A DNA stretch of 64,000 bases, from contig CAJWUJ010000004.1 of the NCBI GenBank assembly GCA_913047625.1, positions 1 to 64,000 on the forward strand, in the 5' to 3' direction. The position numbers were made by a program, and so were the translations under genes. The stretch's first letter is position 1. Every line of letters starts with the position of its first letter. Of this stretch, positions 16,317 through 25,082 are shown in pieces. Origin of the DNA: an uncultured Dehalococcoidia bacterium (GTDB lineage: Bacteria > Chloroflexota > Dehalococcoidia > Lucifugimonadales > CAJWUJ01). A model generated the notes under the pieces. The model was not told the origin of the DNA, ran no database searches, and saw only the letters and a list, made by a program, of their open reading frames with translations.

Positions 16317-17140
16317 GTATGACCGCCTGGATTATAGCCAGTGGGTGCGAATCCTCCTGCCAAGCTTCCACCATCTATAGGGAAAAGTTCTCCTGTAATA
16401 TAATCAGAGTTACTGGAGGCTAGAAAGCATCCTAGTTGACCGATTTCATCAGGCGTACCAGCACGATTCAAGGGAATAAACTTAGTATTAGGCATCCCGC
16501 TTCTGACATCATGAGTGCCTTCTGTGGGGATAAAGCCGGGAACTATACAGTTGCTGGTAATCCCGTAGCGACCTAGGGAAACTGCTAACGATCTGGTTAA
16601 TTGGATAACTCCTCCTTTAGTTATGGTGTAAGCAAAGTTATCCTTTCCTCCTCGAAGTCCGTAGACAGACGATACATTGATAATCTTTCCCATCCCCCTA
16701 TTAACCATATGACGGGAAACTGTGCGTGCGCAGTAGAAGGGACCGGATAAATTAACATTAACTGCTTTTTGCCACAACTCATCAGACATTTCCCAAAGAG
16801 GAACGCCATGTATTTCACCTATAAGACCTGCATTATTGAACAAAACATCGATTACTGAATATTGTTGTAGCGTGTATTCGATAAGCTGTTTTACCTGAGA
16901 TGGATCACTTATGTCAGCTTGGTATAAAGAAATTCTACCCGGTAAGGCTACTGAAGCCAGCTCCACTTCTTTCAAGGTAGTCGTGCGTCGCCCGGCAATA
17001 ATTACATTAGTTCCGTAAGCGGCTAAAGATAAGGCTATTGAACGCCCCAGTCCCGTTCCTCCACCTGTCACAATAGCAACTTTACCTTCAAGACCATCAA
17101 GTGCTTGAGGAGTTTCGTTTTGCTCTCCGTTGAACATCAT
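16313..17140 (-). CDS. Short-chain dehydrogenase/reductase (FabG-like)
   Basis: The 275-aa SDR has all the expected motifs: VTGGGTGLGRS for the nucleotide, NNAG, a catalytic Ser in INVSSVYGLRG, YTITK for the Tyr/Lys pair, and the C-terminal PLNRAGTPDEIGQLGCFLASSNSDYITGELFPIDGG. It would reduce a 3-oxo or similar carbonyl, or oxidise a hydroxyl, with NAD(P)H; the substrate is unknown. It overlaps birA upstream and the degenerate SDR downstream by 4 bases each, so the three are one translational unit. A heteromer with the downstream protein is plausible. Confidence 0.9.
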   Translation of the reverse strand: MMFNGEQNETPQALDGLEGKVAIVTGGGTGLGRSIALSLAAYGTNVIIAGRRTTTLKEVELASVALPGRISLYQADISDPSQVKQLIEYTLQQYSVIDVLFNNAGLIGEIHGVPLWEMSDELWQKAVNVNLSGPFYCARTVSRHMVNRGMGKIINVSSVYGLRGGKDNFAYTITKGGVIQLTRSLAVSLGRYGITSNCIVPGFIPTEGTHDVRSGMPNTKFIPLNRAGTPDEIGQLGCFLASSNSDYITGELFPIDGGSLAGGFAPTGYNPGGHT

Positions 17141-17886
17141 ATCAATTCCCCACTAGAGATCGGCGTAAGACATCCAGTTCCATCTTGAATTAACAGCCGA
17201 CCCATACTGTCCACATCAACTACCCGTCCTTCTAGAACACGTGATTTATCGCCAATTTTAACCCATTGACCTATGGTTGTTAAATACGTTTTCCACTCAG
17301 GAACAGGAGACCATCCATTCTGAACAAGAGTATAGATACGCTGCAATTCTACAATTACCATTTCCTGTAAAGGATCAGGTTTAATTTTTATACTTGTATG
17401 ATCTTGTAGGTTTGTGGCTTGATTTTCTATCTCTGCAAACTCGTCAGTATCAAGGGTGAGGTTTATTCCTATCCCTAACACCATGTGCACCTCATTATCT
17501 TGGATAACTGTTTCCATAAGAATACCAGCCACCTTCTTCCCATTTATCAAGATATCGTTCGGCCACTTTACCTTAACATCAGAGTCCTGCACTTCTCTGA
17601 AACAGTGAACTAACGCTAAAGAGAATGCCGGCGCAAGAAGAAGAAGGGTTCCTATATCTGGTAATAAAGTAACAGAAAAGGCCAACGACTCTCCTGGTTT
17701 GCCTATCCAAGTTTTTCCGTTTCTTCCCCTACCTTGGTATTGATCTTGTGTGCAGACAACAATACCCTCGCGTTTGTTTTCTCGGAAAAGCAACCATGCC
17801 TCGTCCATCGTTGAAGGCAATCTTGGATAAGAAACTATCTGCCAAGGCAATCCACTATTTGCTGAATCATGGGATGAATCAGACAT
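17137..17886 (-). CDS. birA: Biotin--[acetyl-CoA-carboxylase] ligase
   Basis: The 249-aa enzyme activates biotin with ATP and attaches it to carboxyl-carrier proteins. The biotinyl-AMP binding loop is seen as QGRGRNGKTWIGKPGESLAFSV, followed by VKWPNDILINGKKVAGILME, the catalytic-lysine region. A small C-terminal SH3-like domain follows (GQWVKIGDKSRVLEGRVVDVDSMGRLLIQDG). There is no N-terminal helix-turn-helix, so it is a monofunctional ligase, not a biotin-operon repressor. The start is 8 bases from the flavoprotein stop, and the end overlaps the SDR start. Confidence 0.93.
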   Translation of the reverse strand: MSDSSHDSANSGLPWQIVSYPRLPSTMDEAWLLFRENKREGIVVCTQDQYQGRGRNGKTWIGKPGESLAFSVTLLPDIGTLLLLAPAFSLALVHCFREVQDSDVKVKWPNDILINGKKVAGILMETVIQDNEVHMVLGIGINLTLDTDEFAEIENQATNLQDHTSIKIKPDPLQEMVIVELQRIYTLVQNGWSPVPEWKTYLTTIGQWVKIGDKSRVLEGRVVDVDSMGRLLIQDGTGCLTPISSGELI

Positions 17887-17894
17887 TAGAGTCC

Positions 17895-19379
17895 CTAAGA
17901 ATATTTTTCCTGTGCAGAGAGATGGGCACTAGTACCAGCTATGCGACCAAACACTGCGCCCGCCATAAGACCGGCTCCACCAGGATAATTATGATAAAAC
18001 AGTCCACCAACTAATTCGCCAGCAGCATAAAGACCTGGAATAACACGATGAGAAGTACTAAGAACTTCAGCACTCTTATTAATGTGCAAACCTCCGAAGG
18101 TAAAGGTGATACCACAAGTAACGGCATAGGCAATAAACGGGGGAGAATCTATTCTCTGAGCCCAATTCGACTTATCTATAGGCAAACCCATCGTCTTTTT
18201 CCCGTCAAGCGTGGCAGGATTAAAGGAACCCTCTTTGACTGCTTGGTTATACTTATCCACTGTTGCAACAAGTGCTTTGGTATTAATACCCATTTCTTCA
18301 GCGAGATGCTCAATAGAAGGGGATCGTACCATCGTGACTTCCTTGATTCGATATTCATCCCTCAATATCGCTTCAACTTTACTATCAAATATCTGAAAAG
18401 CTATCCGCCCTGGTTGATTCATAATCTCCCTACCAAACTTTACATATGTAAAGTTCCTGTAGTCCAAGCCCTCATCAACAAACCTTTCCCCGTTTTTATT
18501 AACGATTAAGCCAAGTGGATATGAATGTTTTTGGTATAGATCAAGTATCTTCCTATCCCCAAAAGGAGGTGCGGCAACGTCCCAAGCAACGGCATGGCAT
18601 CCACTCCAGTTACCATAAGATTCCGCACCGATTTGTAGAGCCATCTGAATTCCGTCTCCTGTGTTGTATTGAGTACCACGTACCTTAGCAAGTTCCCAGC
18701 CTGGACCTAGATAGCGGGTCCTCATTTCCGCATTAGATTCAAAGCCTCCACAGGCTAATACGACAGATTTACAATACTCAATCCGACCACCATCTGGTCC
18801 TTGTAAGGATACGGCTTCAATATGCCCGTTTTCATCTAACAGGAGCTTTGTTGCAGCTGATTCATATACAACCTCACCGCCAAGGGATTCAAAAATCTCG
18901 AACTCCTTTTCTACTAAACCTTTCCCTCCGCCAGATGCTTCGAGAATTAACCCTCCCCAGAAATGGAATTTACCATTTACTTTAAAAGATTGTCGGCCGT
19001 ACATGGGAACCCAGCGGATGCCTTGTTCTTTCAGCCAAGTTACAGTAGCGAGTGACTCATTGATCAGGATGGAACTAAGAACAGGGTCTGTTAGGTCTTC
19101 TGTCAACCGACCGAGATCCTCATGATATTTGGATTTAGTATAGGTGCCGAATTCAACATCTTGTTCTTCTTGTGCTGTGAAATCAGCAATCAAGGGCCGA
19201 AGGTCTTCAATGCCTGAGTAAGCAAATCGAAAGCCTCCAGCAGTAAAATAGGAATTCCCGCCTCTCTGATGCCTAGGAGCCTTTTCGACTACTAAGACTG
19301 ATGAGCCTTTTTCCTTGGCTGCAATTGCAGCACAAAGCGCTGCATTCCCAGCACCTATAACTATGACATCGTATTTCAT
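17895..19379 (-). CDS. FAD-dependent fumarate-reductase/tricarballylate-dehydrogenase-type flavoprotein
   Basis: The flavoprotein has an N-terminal FAD Rossmann motif (DVIVIGAGNAALCAAIAAKEKG), an FAD-linked HQRGGNSYFTAGGFR segment, and a C-terminal GLYAAGELVGGLFYHNYPGGAGLMAGAVFGRIAG typical of the fumarate reductase/succinate dehydrogenase flavoprotein, TcuA and 3-oxosteroid dehydrogenase group. The substrate is unknown. The ORF track starts at 19445, inside the rnpB gene. The ATG at 19379 has AAGGAC six bases upstream, begins with MKYDVIVIGAG, and leaves rnpB intact, giving 494 aa. It heads the run leading into birA and the SDR pair. Confidence 0.85.
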   Translation of the reverse strand: MKYDVIVIGAGNAALCAAIAAKEKGSSVLVVEKAPRHQRGGNSYFTAGGFRFAYSGIEDLRPLIADFTAQEEQDVEFGTYTKSKYHEDLGRLTEDLTDPVLSSILINESLATVTWLKEQGIRWVPMYGRQSFKVNGKFHFWGGLILEASGGGKGLVEKEFEIFESLGGEVVYESAATKLLLDENGHIEAVSLQGPDGGRIEYCKSVVLACGGFESNAEMRTRYLGPGWELAKVRGTQYNTGDGIQMALQIGAESYGNWSGCHAVAWDVAAPPFGDRKILDLYQKHSYPLGLIVNKNGERFVDEGLDYRNFTYVKFGREIMNQPGRIAFQIFDSKVEAILRDEYRIKEVTMVRSPSIEHLAEEMGINTKALVATVDKYNQAVKEGSFNPATLDGKKTMGLPIDKSNWAQRIDSPPFIAYAVTCGITFTFGGLHINKSAEVLSTSHRVIPGLYAAGELVGGLFYHNYPGGAGLMAGAVFGRIAGTSAHLSAQEKYS

Positions 19380-19403
19380 TTGCATGTCCTTAATGTTAAA
19401 TAA

Positions 19404-19802
19404 GTCAGCAAGAGTATATAAGCCGGATTCTGTACAGCCCTTCACAATCTAATGCTCAAATAAGCGATAGAACGCTAATAGCTGTGACGGTCATCTATCT
19501 CGACCCAATGTTACCATTGGGCTCTAGCAGCCTACCCGAGGGCCATAGCCGAGACATATTTACCCTCCTATTTGGCCTTGCTCCGAATGGGGTTTGCCCA
19601 CATACATGTCACCATGCATGCCGGAAGCTCTTACCTCCCGTTTTCACCGTTGCCAATTGGCTGTTTAGTTTCTGTGGCACTTTCCGTACTTGGCATGTTT
19701 TCACAAACCAAGCCCTGGATGTTATCCAGCATTCTTCTCGGTGGAGTCCGGACTTTCCTCTCAGAAAGCTAACCTTCTGAGCAACCGCCATACCTTGCTG
19801 AC
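19404..19802 (-). ncRNA. rnpB: RNase P RNA (bacterial type A-like)
   Basis: On the minus strand the 5' part contains GAGAGGAAAGTCCGGACTCC, the hallmark of RNase P RNA. The interior has GGGTAGGCTGCTAGAG and GATGACCGTCACAG, and the 3' end has ACAGAATCCGGCTTAT. The ends are set by a perfect 9-bp P1 helix: GTCAGCAAG at 19794-19802 pairs with CTTGCTGAC at 19404-19412. This gives a 399-nt RNA, normal for the class. The RNA is the ribozyme that trims tRNA 5' ends. Apparent ORFs in this stretch are spurious. A well-placed promoter lies directly upstream. Confidence 0.95.
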
Positions 19803-19809
19803 CGCATGT

Positions 19810-19839
19810 AGTGTACAGAGAAAGAGATTAGAAGGTCAA
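19810..19839 (-). promoter_or_regulatory. rnpB promoter
   Basis: On the minus strand TTGACC is followed after 18 bases by TACACT, and seven bases later by the first base of the P1 helix. The spacing between -10 and RNA 5' end is what a sigma-70 promoter predicts, so promoter and RNA end support each other. The -35 box begins one base beyond the stop codon of the recombinase homologue. Confidence 0.7.
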
Positions 19840-19840
19840 A

Positions 19841-21199
19841 CTACGAAGTGCGTAAAACTACTTCAAAACTGCTCGCGTATACATCTAAGGAAAAGATTAA
19901 GCTTCCTAAGGTGGCTTGTTTGTCTTCAGGAGCAGCAGTCCGAAGGTTCTCTACGGCATTTGCATGATTAAAGGAACTTGGAGTACTCGCGAGGTTTTTG
20001 CGTTCTTGCAGCGCACTTTCAGCTTTCTGTAGCTCTAATTTATGCTGTTCGTATAACTGCCTAAGCAGAAAGATCGTTACCAGACCAGTTGCACTTCTTT
20101 GTATCTGCCTCTCAAATCGTTTTTTTATATTGGCTATTTGGTTATCAAAATGAGTTAAATCCTCAGGGGGGACAGGAGGTCGACTTTCGCTACGACTATG
20201 TCCAGCATCAGTGTTCAGCATAACACAAACTTTATCTAATACTTGCTCTTCCAGGTCAACAGCTTTCCAGGTATTATAGCTGCAAGTTCCCCGATTCGTA
20301 GCTGTTTGACATTGATAATAGCGGTATAATTTCGATGTTTTTGCTGCTTTAACTGTAGTCCATGATTGATTCCTGGTAACTCCCATTAAAGGGGAGCCAC
20401 AATATCCACATCGACCTATCTTGTTTAAAAGAAAAATATTCGTATATTTTTTTCGTCGATTCGGAGTTCTGGAAGTCATGAGGTCTTGGACATCCCGAAA
20501 AGTAGCGGGGTCAATGATTGCTTCGTGAGAATTAGGGAGCCTTAGTCCAAACCTAGTATATGTTCCGATATAAGTGGTGTTTTTCAATATATCCCTTATA
20601 GTCACCATGCTCCAGGGCTTACCTTTTCGGGTTTTGATATCTTGCTCATTAAGGGAATCAGCGATCTTTCTCAAACCTAACCCTTCAGTTCCGTACAGTT
20701 TGAAGATAGTCGTAACTACAATAGCTTCCTCACTTGTAATGGCAAGTTTTTTATTTTGCCCTATATGGTATCCATAGGGGGTCTTACCCATAGCAAATGC
20801 ACTTGCCGCTTTTTGATGCATACCCAGAAGCATTTTTTGTTGAAGTTCAGATCGAGTGGGTTCTAATCCGCTAGCCAAACCTTGAATAGGGTCAGGGAAA
20901 TCTTTGTCAATGCAACGAATCTCACTACCAAGATGGTCTACGTCAAGGATATTTTCCACTGCGACTGTAATATCGGCACCCAAATGGTTTGATGAAGGGA
21001 TTACGACCAGAAAGCCTAATCCAGATTCCTTTATAAAAGTAACAACTTCTTTGAATTTTTCTACTTCAGATGAAGCGCTGCTATGAAAAACCTTTACCAG
21101 GTTATGCTGTTTTTCCTCACAAAATTCACGTATTTGATCTTCTGATCTAGTTGAATCAGCTCCATGTGTATCATATAAATAGTAACCTAACGCTCTCAT
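19841..21199 (-). CDS. Serine-recombinase homologue lacking catalytic residues
   Basis: The 452-aa protein has the layout of a large serine recombinase: an N-terminal resolvase-like domain (about 1-130), a Recombinase domain (KTPYGYHIG to NTTYIGTYTRFG), a zinc ribbon (RCGYCGSPLMG ... YYQCQTATNRGTC) and a C-terminal coiled coil. Ungapped alignment with gamma-delta resolvase (MRLFGYARVS) gives MRALGYYLYD, so Arg8 is Leu and nucleophile Ser10 is Asp. The LDRLGRD motif reads SNHLGAD, losing both Arg. It cannot recombine DNA by the known mechanism, but the frame is intact. It starts 3 bases after the zinc-ribbon gene. DNA-binding role inferred. Confidence 0.85.
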   Translation of the reverse strand: MRALGYYLYDTHGADSTRSEDQIREFCEEKQHNLVKVFHSSASSEVEKFKEVVTFIKESGLGFLVVIPSSNHLGADITVAVENILDVDHLGSEIRCIDKDFPDPIQGLASGLEPTRSELQQKMLLGMHQKAASAFAMGKTPYGYHIGQNKKLAITSEEAIVVTTIFKLYGTEGLGLRKIADSLNEQDIKTRKGKPWSMVTIRDILKNTTYIGTYTRFGLRLPNSHEAIIDPATFRDVQDLMTSRTPNRRKKYTNIFLLNKIGRCGYCGSPLMGVTRNQSWTTVKAAKTSKLYRYYQCQTATNRGTCSYNTWKAVDLEEQVLDKVCVMLNTDAGHSRSESRPPVPPEDLTHFDNQIANIKKRFERQIQRSATGLVTIFLLRQLYEQHKLELQKAESALQERKNLASTPSSFNHANAVENLRTAAPEDKQATLGSLIFSLDVYASSFEVVLRTS

Positions 21200-21202
21200 T
21201 GG

Positions 21203-21904
21203 CTAACCTACTACTATCATTCTGTCACAGCCACTACATTTTCTCCATTCCCTGGATCGCTTCATCTGCTGTAATTCACTGGAAGGAATCACGATTCTGC
21301 AAATGCCACACATGTCTCTAGAAAGTTGCGAAACTGCTACCCCACCTTTTTTTATCCGGAGTTGCGTATAGGAATCTAAAAGAGTTTTAGTGATATTCTT
21401 CACGACTTTATCTCGCTCTATTTGTTGTTCTGAGATTAGGATTTCAATATCATGCTTTGAAGCCATAAGGTCTTTTTGACGTTCCTGATTCTCATCTTTG
21501 GCTGTTTTCAGCTTTTCATCAACCGAAAGAAGCATCGAATCATAGGACTCTGTCTTTACCATCAAATCAAGGACGCTTTCTTCTTTCTCGGCGTAAAGGC
21601 TTTCTAAGTAAGTAATTTCGTCCTGAAGACCCTTTAGCTCCTTTTCATTCCTAAGGGTTCCAGCGTACATCCTTTTAGTTAAAGAGCTAATTTTATCTTT
21701 ATATTCAACGAGTTCAATCTGTAACTTGCTTTGACTTTGAGCAAGCTTACTTAATTCTTTTTCAACAGCAAGTCTCTTAGCAGATAACTGATCAATAGCA
21801 GTACTGTCAGAAAGTCCTTTCAGAACTCCTTCCATCAGGACTGCTTGTTTGTCAAGCAACAGATCTATCGCTTGAAGTTTTATGAGAGACGCATAATCAT
21901 TCAT
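21203..21904 (-). CDS. Coiled-coil zinc-ribbon protein (CT398-like family)
   Basis: The 233-aa protein is mostly a long charged alpha-helical hairpin (about residues 1-180, rich in Lys, Glu and Leu heptads). It is followed by a C-terminal four-cysteine ribbon, CGIC ... CSGC, within MCGICRIVIPSSELQQMKRSREWRKCSGCDRMIVV. This is the arrangement of the widespread C4-type zinc-ribbon family whose members act as adaptors; the biochemical role is poorly defined. It ends three bases before the recombinase homologue and starts 28 bases after lipB, so these genes are probably one transcript. Confidence 0.8.
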   Translation of the reverse strand: MNDYASLIKLQAIDLLLDKQAVLMEGVLKGLSDSTAIDQLSAKRLAVEKELSKLAQSQSKLQIELVEYKDKISSLTKRMYAGTLRNEKELKGLQDEITYLESLYAEKEESVLDLMVKTESYDSMLLSVDEKLKTAKDENQERQKDLMASKHDIEILISEQQIERDKVVKNITKTLLDSYTQLRIKKGGVAVSQLSRDMCGICRIVIPSSELQQMKRSREWRKCSGCDRMIVVG

Positions 21905-21932
21905 TAGTTACATCACGCCTATTTTCTGAAAT

Positions 21933-22631
21933 TCAAGTTAGGACAGGGTCACCCTGAGCAGGGTTTATTATGGTTTTGTAAAACTGTTTCTGATCGAGCA
22001 TAACACACTTCAGACCCATGGTTTCTTCAAAATTGCTCACAACAGACTTAATCACATTTTGGACATTAACAGGAACTCCAAGTATTTCTGCAATAGAAGT
22101 GACCCTACAATCAGGCATACCACAAGGTACGATAAGGTCAAAGTGCTTGAGCGTAGTATTGATATTCAAAGCAAATCCATGAGTCGTAATACCTTTAGAA
22201 ACTTTAATTCCTATAGCTGCTATTTTTTGGTCGTTAACCCAAACTCCAGTTTTTCCATCTATCAAGTTAGCAGAGATACCAAAATTACTTAATGATAGCA
22301 AAATGATCTGTTCCAGTGCTCGAACATATTCAAGTGGACCTTTTCCAATAGAACGAAGGTCTAAAATAGGATAGCCTATCAATTGCCCCGGTCCGTGGTA
22401 TGTCACTTCTCCGCCTCGATCAATATGATGTACTGATATACCCTTAGCATCGAGCAATTCCCTTGAAGCCCTTATGTCACTCCGTGCTCCCCTTCTGCCT
22501 AATGTTATTGTGTGTGGGTGCTGTAATAAAAGGAATATATTCGGAAGGCTTGCAGTTGCTAACTGTCTTTGAAGATCCCAGGTAGACTGATAATCCACCG
22601 TGCCTAGATATGTTGTCACGCAATTACCCAT
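21933..22631 (-). CDS. lipB: Octanoyl-[acyl-carrier-protein]:protein N-octanoyltransferase
   Basis: The 232-aa enzyme moves the octanoyl group from acyl carrier protein to the lipoyl-domain lysine of target proteins, the first step of lipoate synthesis. It shows HTITLGRRG, the central RGGEVTYHGPGQLIGYPILDL motif, the conserved-lysine segment KIAAIGIKVSKGITTHGFALNI and the catalytic-cysteine region VPCGMPDCRVTSI. Length and motifs fit the family. It lies 62 bases after the E2 gene, whose product carries a lipoyl domain, so enzyme and substrate are adjacent. No lipA is visible in the window. Confidence 0.95.
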   Translation of the reverse strand: MGNCVTTYLGTVDYQSTWDLQRQLATASLPNIFLLLQHPHTITLGRRGARSDIRASRELLDAKGISVHHIDRGGEVTYHGPGQLIGYPILDLRSIGKGPLEYVRALEQIILLSLSNFGISANLIDGKTGVWVNDQKIAAIGIKVSKGITTHGFALNINTTLKHFDLIVPCGMPDCRVTSIAEILGVPVNVQNVIKSVVSNFEETMGLKCVMLDQKQFYKTIINPAQGDPVLT

Positions 22632-22693
22632 AACTATTTTACTATTTACCTATGCGAATCCAAATACCGAAGAGGAAACATCTTGTTTTCTAG

Positions 22694-24079
22694 TCAGGTG
22701 ATTGAAGCATCGATATCAAATTGCTCTAGTGTTTGCACGATATCTCTCAGAAACAGGCTTGCTTGTAGTCCATCCACGATACGATGATCAAATGAAAGGG
22801 ATATATTCATCATGGGTCTGATAAGAATACTGTCATCCTTAGCCACTACTTTGTTTATTAAAGCCTCTGTGTTCAGGATTGCTGCTTGAGGATAATTAAT
22901 AATAGAAAATGAACTTTCTGATCCAAGCGCTCCTGTGTTATTAATCGTAAAAGTTCCCCCAGTAACATCTTCAATAGCCAATGACTGGTCTTTGGCTTTT
23001 GTTGACAAGGAATGGATATTTTTAGCTAAGTCAGATATAGAGGACCTATCAACAGCGTGTATTACTGGCACTACTAAGCCGGTAGGAGCTGCTACCGCAA
23101 TGCCAATATTGACATCGGGGTGATAAATAAGGTCATTTCCGTCTAAGGATGCGTTGAACTCCCTGTGAAGTTTAAGCAAAGGACCCACAGAGTTTAAAAC
23201 AAAGGCTAAGAAAGTTAATGGAAAACCAGTAGATGTTTGAAATTCCTCTTTCAAACGATTACGCACCTTAACAATATTACTTAAGTCTGCACTCATCATG
23301 GTCCAGGCATGAGGAATACTCGTGACACTTTTAGTCATATTTGATGCAATCATTCTACGGACAGGAGTCAAAGAAACTCGTTCTCTCTGGTCGTGCTCAA
23401 CAACTAAAGTGCCGTCCAAAGTAGAATCATTATGTTTGATAAAATCAAGAACATCTTCTTTGGTGACTCGACCCCCAATGCCAGTACCTTTAACCAAGGT
23501 CAAATCCACCTTATTCTCACCAGCAATTTTTTTAACAACAGGCGAGTAACGTTGCCCGGGAGTAGATGGCAGTGCATTGATATTAGTTGCATTAAGAGAT
23601 GGCTTCCTGGGGGCTGGTATATGAGCAGAGGATTCCTTTATATCTGCTGCCTCAAGATTAAGAGATCCTGTGGGGCCTGGAGGCCTGACATCTTTCAAGA
23701 ATGTCCCTGTGCGTTTCTTTAATTCACTGTCAGTTGTTGGTGATGCAGTCTGTTCTGGAGTACCATCGTTTGTAGTGCTTTCCAATGATTGTTTGAGTAC
23801 CGAACTCGTAGTTTTAGAAGGGGTCTGATTTTGGGAGCTGCTCACAGAACTAGCTATTTCAGCAATTGCCGTGCCCATAGGAACCACTGCTCCTTCGTCT
23901 GCTAATATCTTTGTAAGGATTCCGCTTTCAGGGGATGGTAGTTCCATTGTGACTTTATCGGTAACAACTTCTACTAACGGTTCATATTCTTCAACCAAAT
24001 CACCTTCTTGTTTCAGCCATTTTCCAATAATTCCTTCGGTAACTGATTCTCCAACTTGTGGTAATTGCACAATACTCAT
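22694..24079 (-). CDS. 2-oxoacid dehydrogenase E2 component (dihydrolipoamide acyltransferase)
   Basis: The 461-aa protein has one N-terminal lipoyl domain (lysine in VTDKVTMELPSPESG, about residue 43), a Ser/Thr/Pro-rich linker, and a peripheral-subunit-binding domain (SPVVKKIAGENKVDLTLVKGTGIGGRVTKEDVLDFI). The C-terminal acyltransferase domain carries the catalytic motif SFDHRIVDG. It transfers the acyl group formed by E1 to CoA. It cannot be assigned with confidence to pyruvate or to branched-chain oxoacids; the two-gene E1 fits either. It is 19 bases after E1-beta. The E3 dihydrolipoamide dehydrogenase gene is not in this window. Confidence 0.92.
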   Translation of the reverse strand: MSIVQLPQVGESVTEGIIGKWLKQEGDLVEEYEPLVEVVTDKVTMELPSPESGILTKILADEGAVVPMGTAIAEIASSVSSSQNQTPSKTTSSVLKQSLESTTNDGTPEQTASPTTDSELKKRTGTFLKDVRPPGPTGSLNLEAADIKESSAHIPAPRKPSLNATNINALPSTPGQRYSPVVKKIAGENKVDLTLVKGTGIGGRVTKEDVLDFIKHNDSTLDGTLVVEHDQRERVSLTPVRRMIASNMTKSVTSIPHAWTMMSADLSNIVKVRNRLKEEFQTSTGFPLTFLAFVLNSVGPLLKLHREFNASLDGNDLIYHPDVNIGIAVAAPTGLVVPVIHAVDRSSISDLAKNIHSLSTKAKDQSLAIEDVTGGTFTINNTGALGSESSFSIINYPQAAILNTEALINKVVAKDDSILIRPMMNISLSFDHRIVDGLQASLFLRDIVQTLEQFDIDASIT

Positions 24080-24098
24080 GTAAGGAACTCCTGTAGCA

Positions 24099-25082
24099 TT
24101 AATACGCCATTGTTTGAGTCACTGCTTGAATGATGCGCTCAGTGTTTGGCATAAAGATATCCTCTAAGGATGTAGCAAAAGGCATTGCAGGAACTTCTGG
24201 CCCTGCAATACGTAGAACCGGAGCATCCAAGAAGTCAAAAGCTTGCTCGGCAATAATTGCACTGACTTCTGCGCCGACTCCTAGCGCCTTGGTATCTTCG
24301 TGAACAATTATAGCTCGGCCTGTCTTCTTGACAGACGAAACTATGAGTTCTTGATCAAGGGGTCGCAAGGTTCTTAGGTCTAGCACCTCGATATCAATAC
24401 CCTCGCTTAATAGTATTTCAGCCACTTCCAGGCAGTAGTGCAACATTAACCCATATGTAATTATGGAAAGATGTGCGCCATTTTTCTTGATTTCCCCTTT
24501 CCCAATGGGGAGGAAGTACTCTTCTTCAGGAACTTCACCTTTTACTGCCCGATAGGTTCTTTTATGCTCAAAAAAGACTACAGGATCATTATCACGTATG
24601 GCTGATTTCAAGAGTCCTTTTGCATCATAAGGCGTGGCAGGACAAATGACTTTTAAACCAGGGGTATGCGCGAAGTAGGCTTCTGGGCTTTGGGAATGAT
24701 AAAGGCCTCCTCTAACGCCGCCTCCATAAGGAGATCGAATAACCAAAGGCACATTGACTTGTCCGTTAGTACCGTAGTGCACTCTAGCGGCTTCACCAAT
24801 AATTTGGTTCACAGCCGGCCACACAAAGTCAGCAAACTGCATTTCAGCGATTGGGCGCATTCCTCGCATGGCAGCACCGATTGAAACCCCAGCTATAGAA
24901 TCTTCTGCCAATGGGGCATCAATGACTCGATCAGGTCCGAAGGTTTCCAAAAAACCCTCACTCGCCAAGAACACGCCTCCTCGTTTCCCTACATCTTCAC
25001 CAATTAGGAAGACTTCAGGATCTCGAGTCATTTCTTCATACATTGCTTGGCGAACAGCTTCAATTACATTTATTTCAGGCAT
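24099..25082 (-). CDS. 2-oxoacid dehydrogenase E1 component, beta subunit
   Basis: The 327-aa transketolase-like subunit forms the E1 heterotetramer with the alpha subunit and helps bind thiamine diphosphate. It shows VFLIGEDVGKRGGVFLAS, DAPLAEDSIAGVSIGAAMRGMRPIAEMQFADF (with the Glu that activates the cofactor), SPYGGGVRGGLYHSQSPEAYFAHTPGLKV and a C-terminal RIAGPEVPAMPFATSLE. The start codon overlaps the alpha stop in a TAATG arrangement, ensuring paired translation. Substrate specificity (pyruvate or branched-chain oxoacid) is unresolved. Confidence 0.93.
   Translation of the reverse strand: MPEINVIEAVRQAMYEEMTRDPEVFLIGEDVGKRGGVFLASEGFLETFGPDRVIDAPLAEDSIAGVSIGAAMRGMRPIAEMQFADFVWPAVNQIIGEAARVHYGTNGQVNVPLVIRSPYGGGVRGGLYHSQSPEAYFAHTPGLKVICPATPYDAKGLLKSAIRDNDPVVFFEHKRTYRAVKGEVPEEEYFLPIGKGEIKKNGAHLSIITYGLMLHYCLEVAEILLSEGIDIEVLDLRTLRPLDQELIVSSVKKTGRAIIVHEDTKALGVGAEVSAIIAEQAFDFLDAPVLRIAGPEVPAMPFATSLEDIFMPNTERIIQAVTQTMAY

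Noticed and set aside
19380-19445. N-terminal extension of the flavoprotein from 19445
   Set aside because: It would begin inside rnpB and has no family match; the ATG at 19379 has a ribosome site and starts at the FAD motif.
19446-19971. Several ORFs of 60-98 aa in both strands (19484, 19572, 19609, 19690)
   Set aside because: They lie in or across rnpB, whose conserved motifs and P1 helix explain the sequence.
19841-21199. Serine recombinase as evidence of a prophage or integrative element
   Set aside because: The catalytic residues are missing, neighbours are housekeeping genes (lipB, rnpB), and no att repeats or phage genes are visible.
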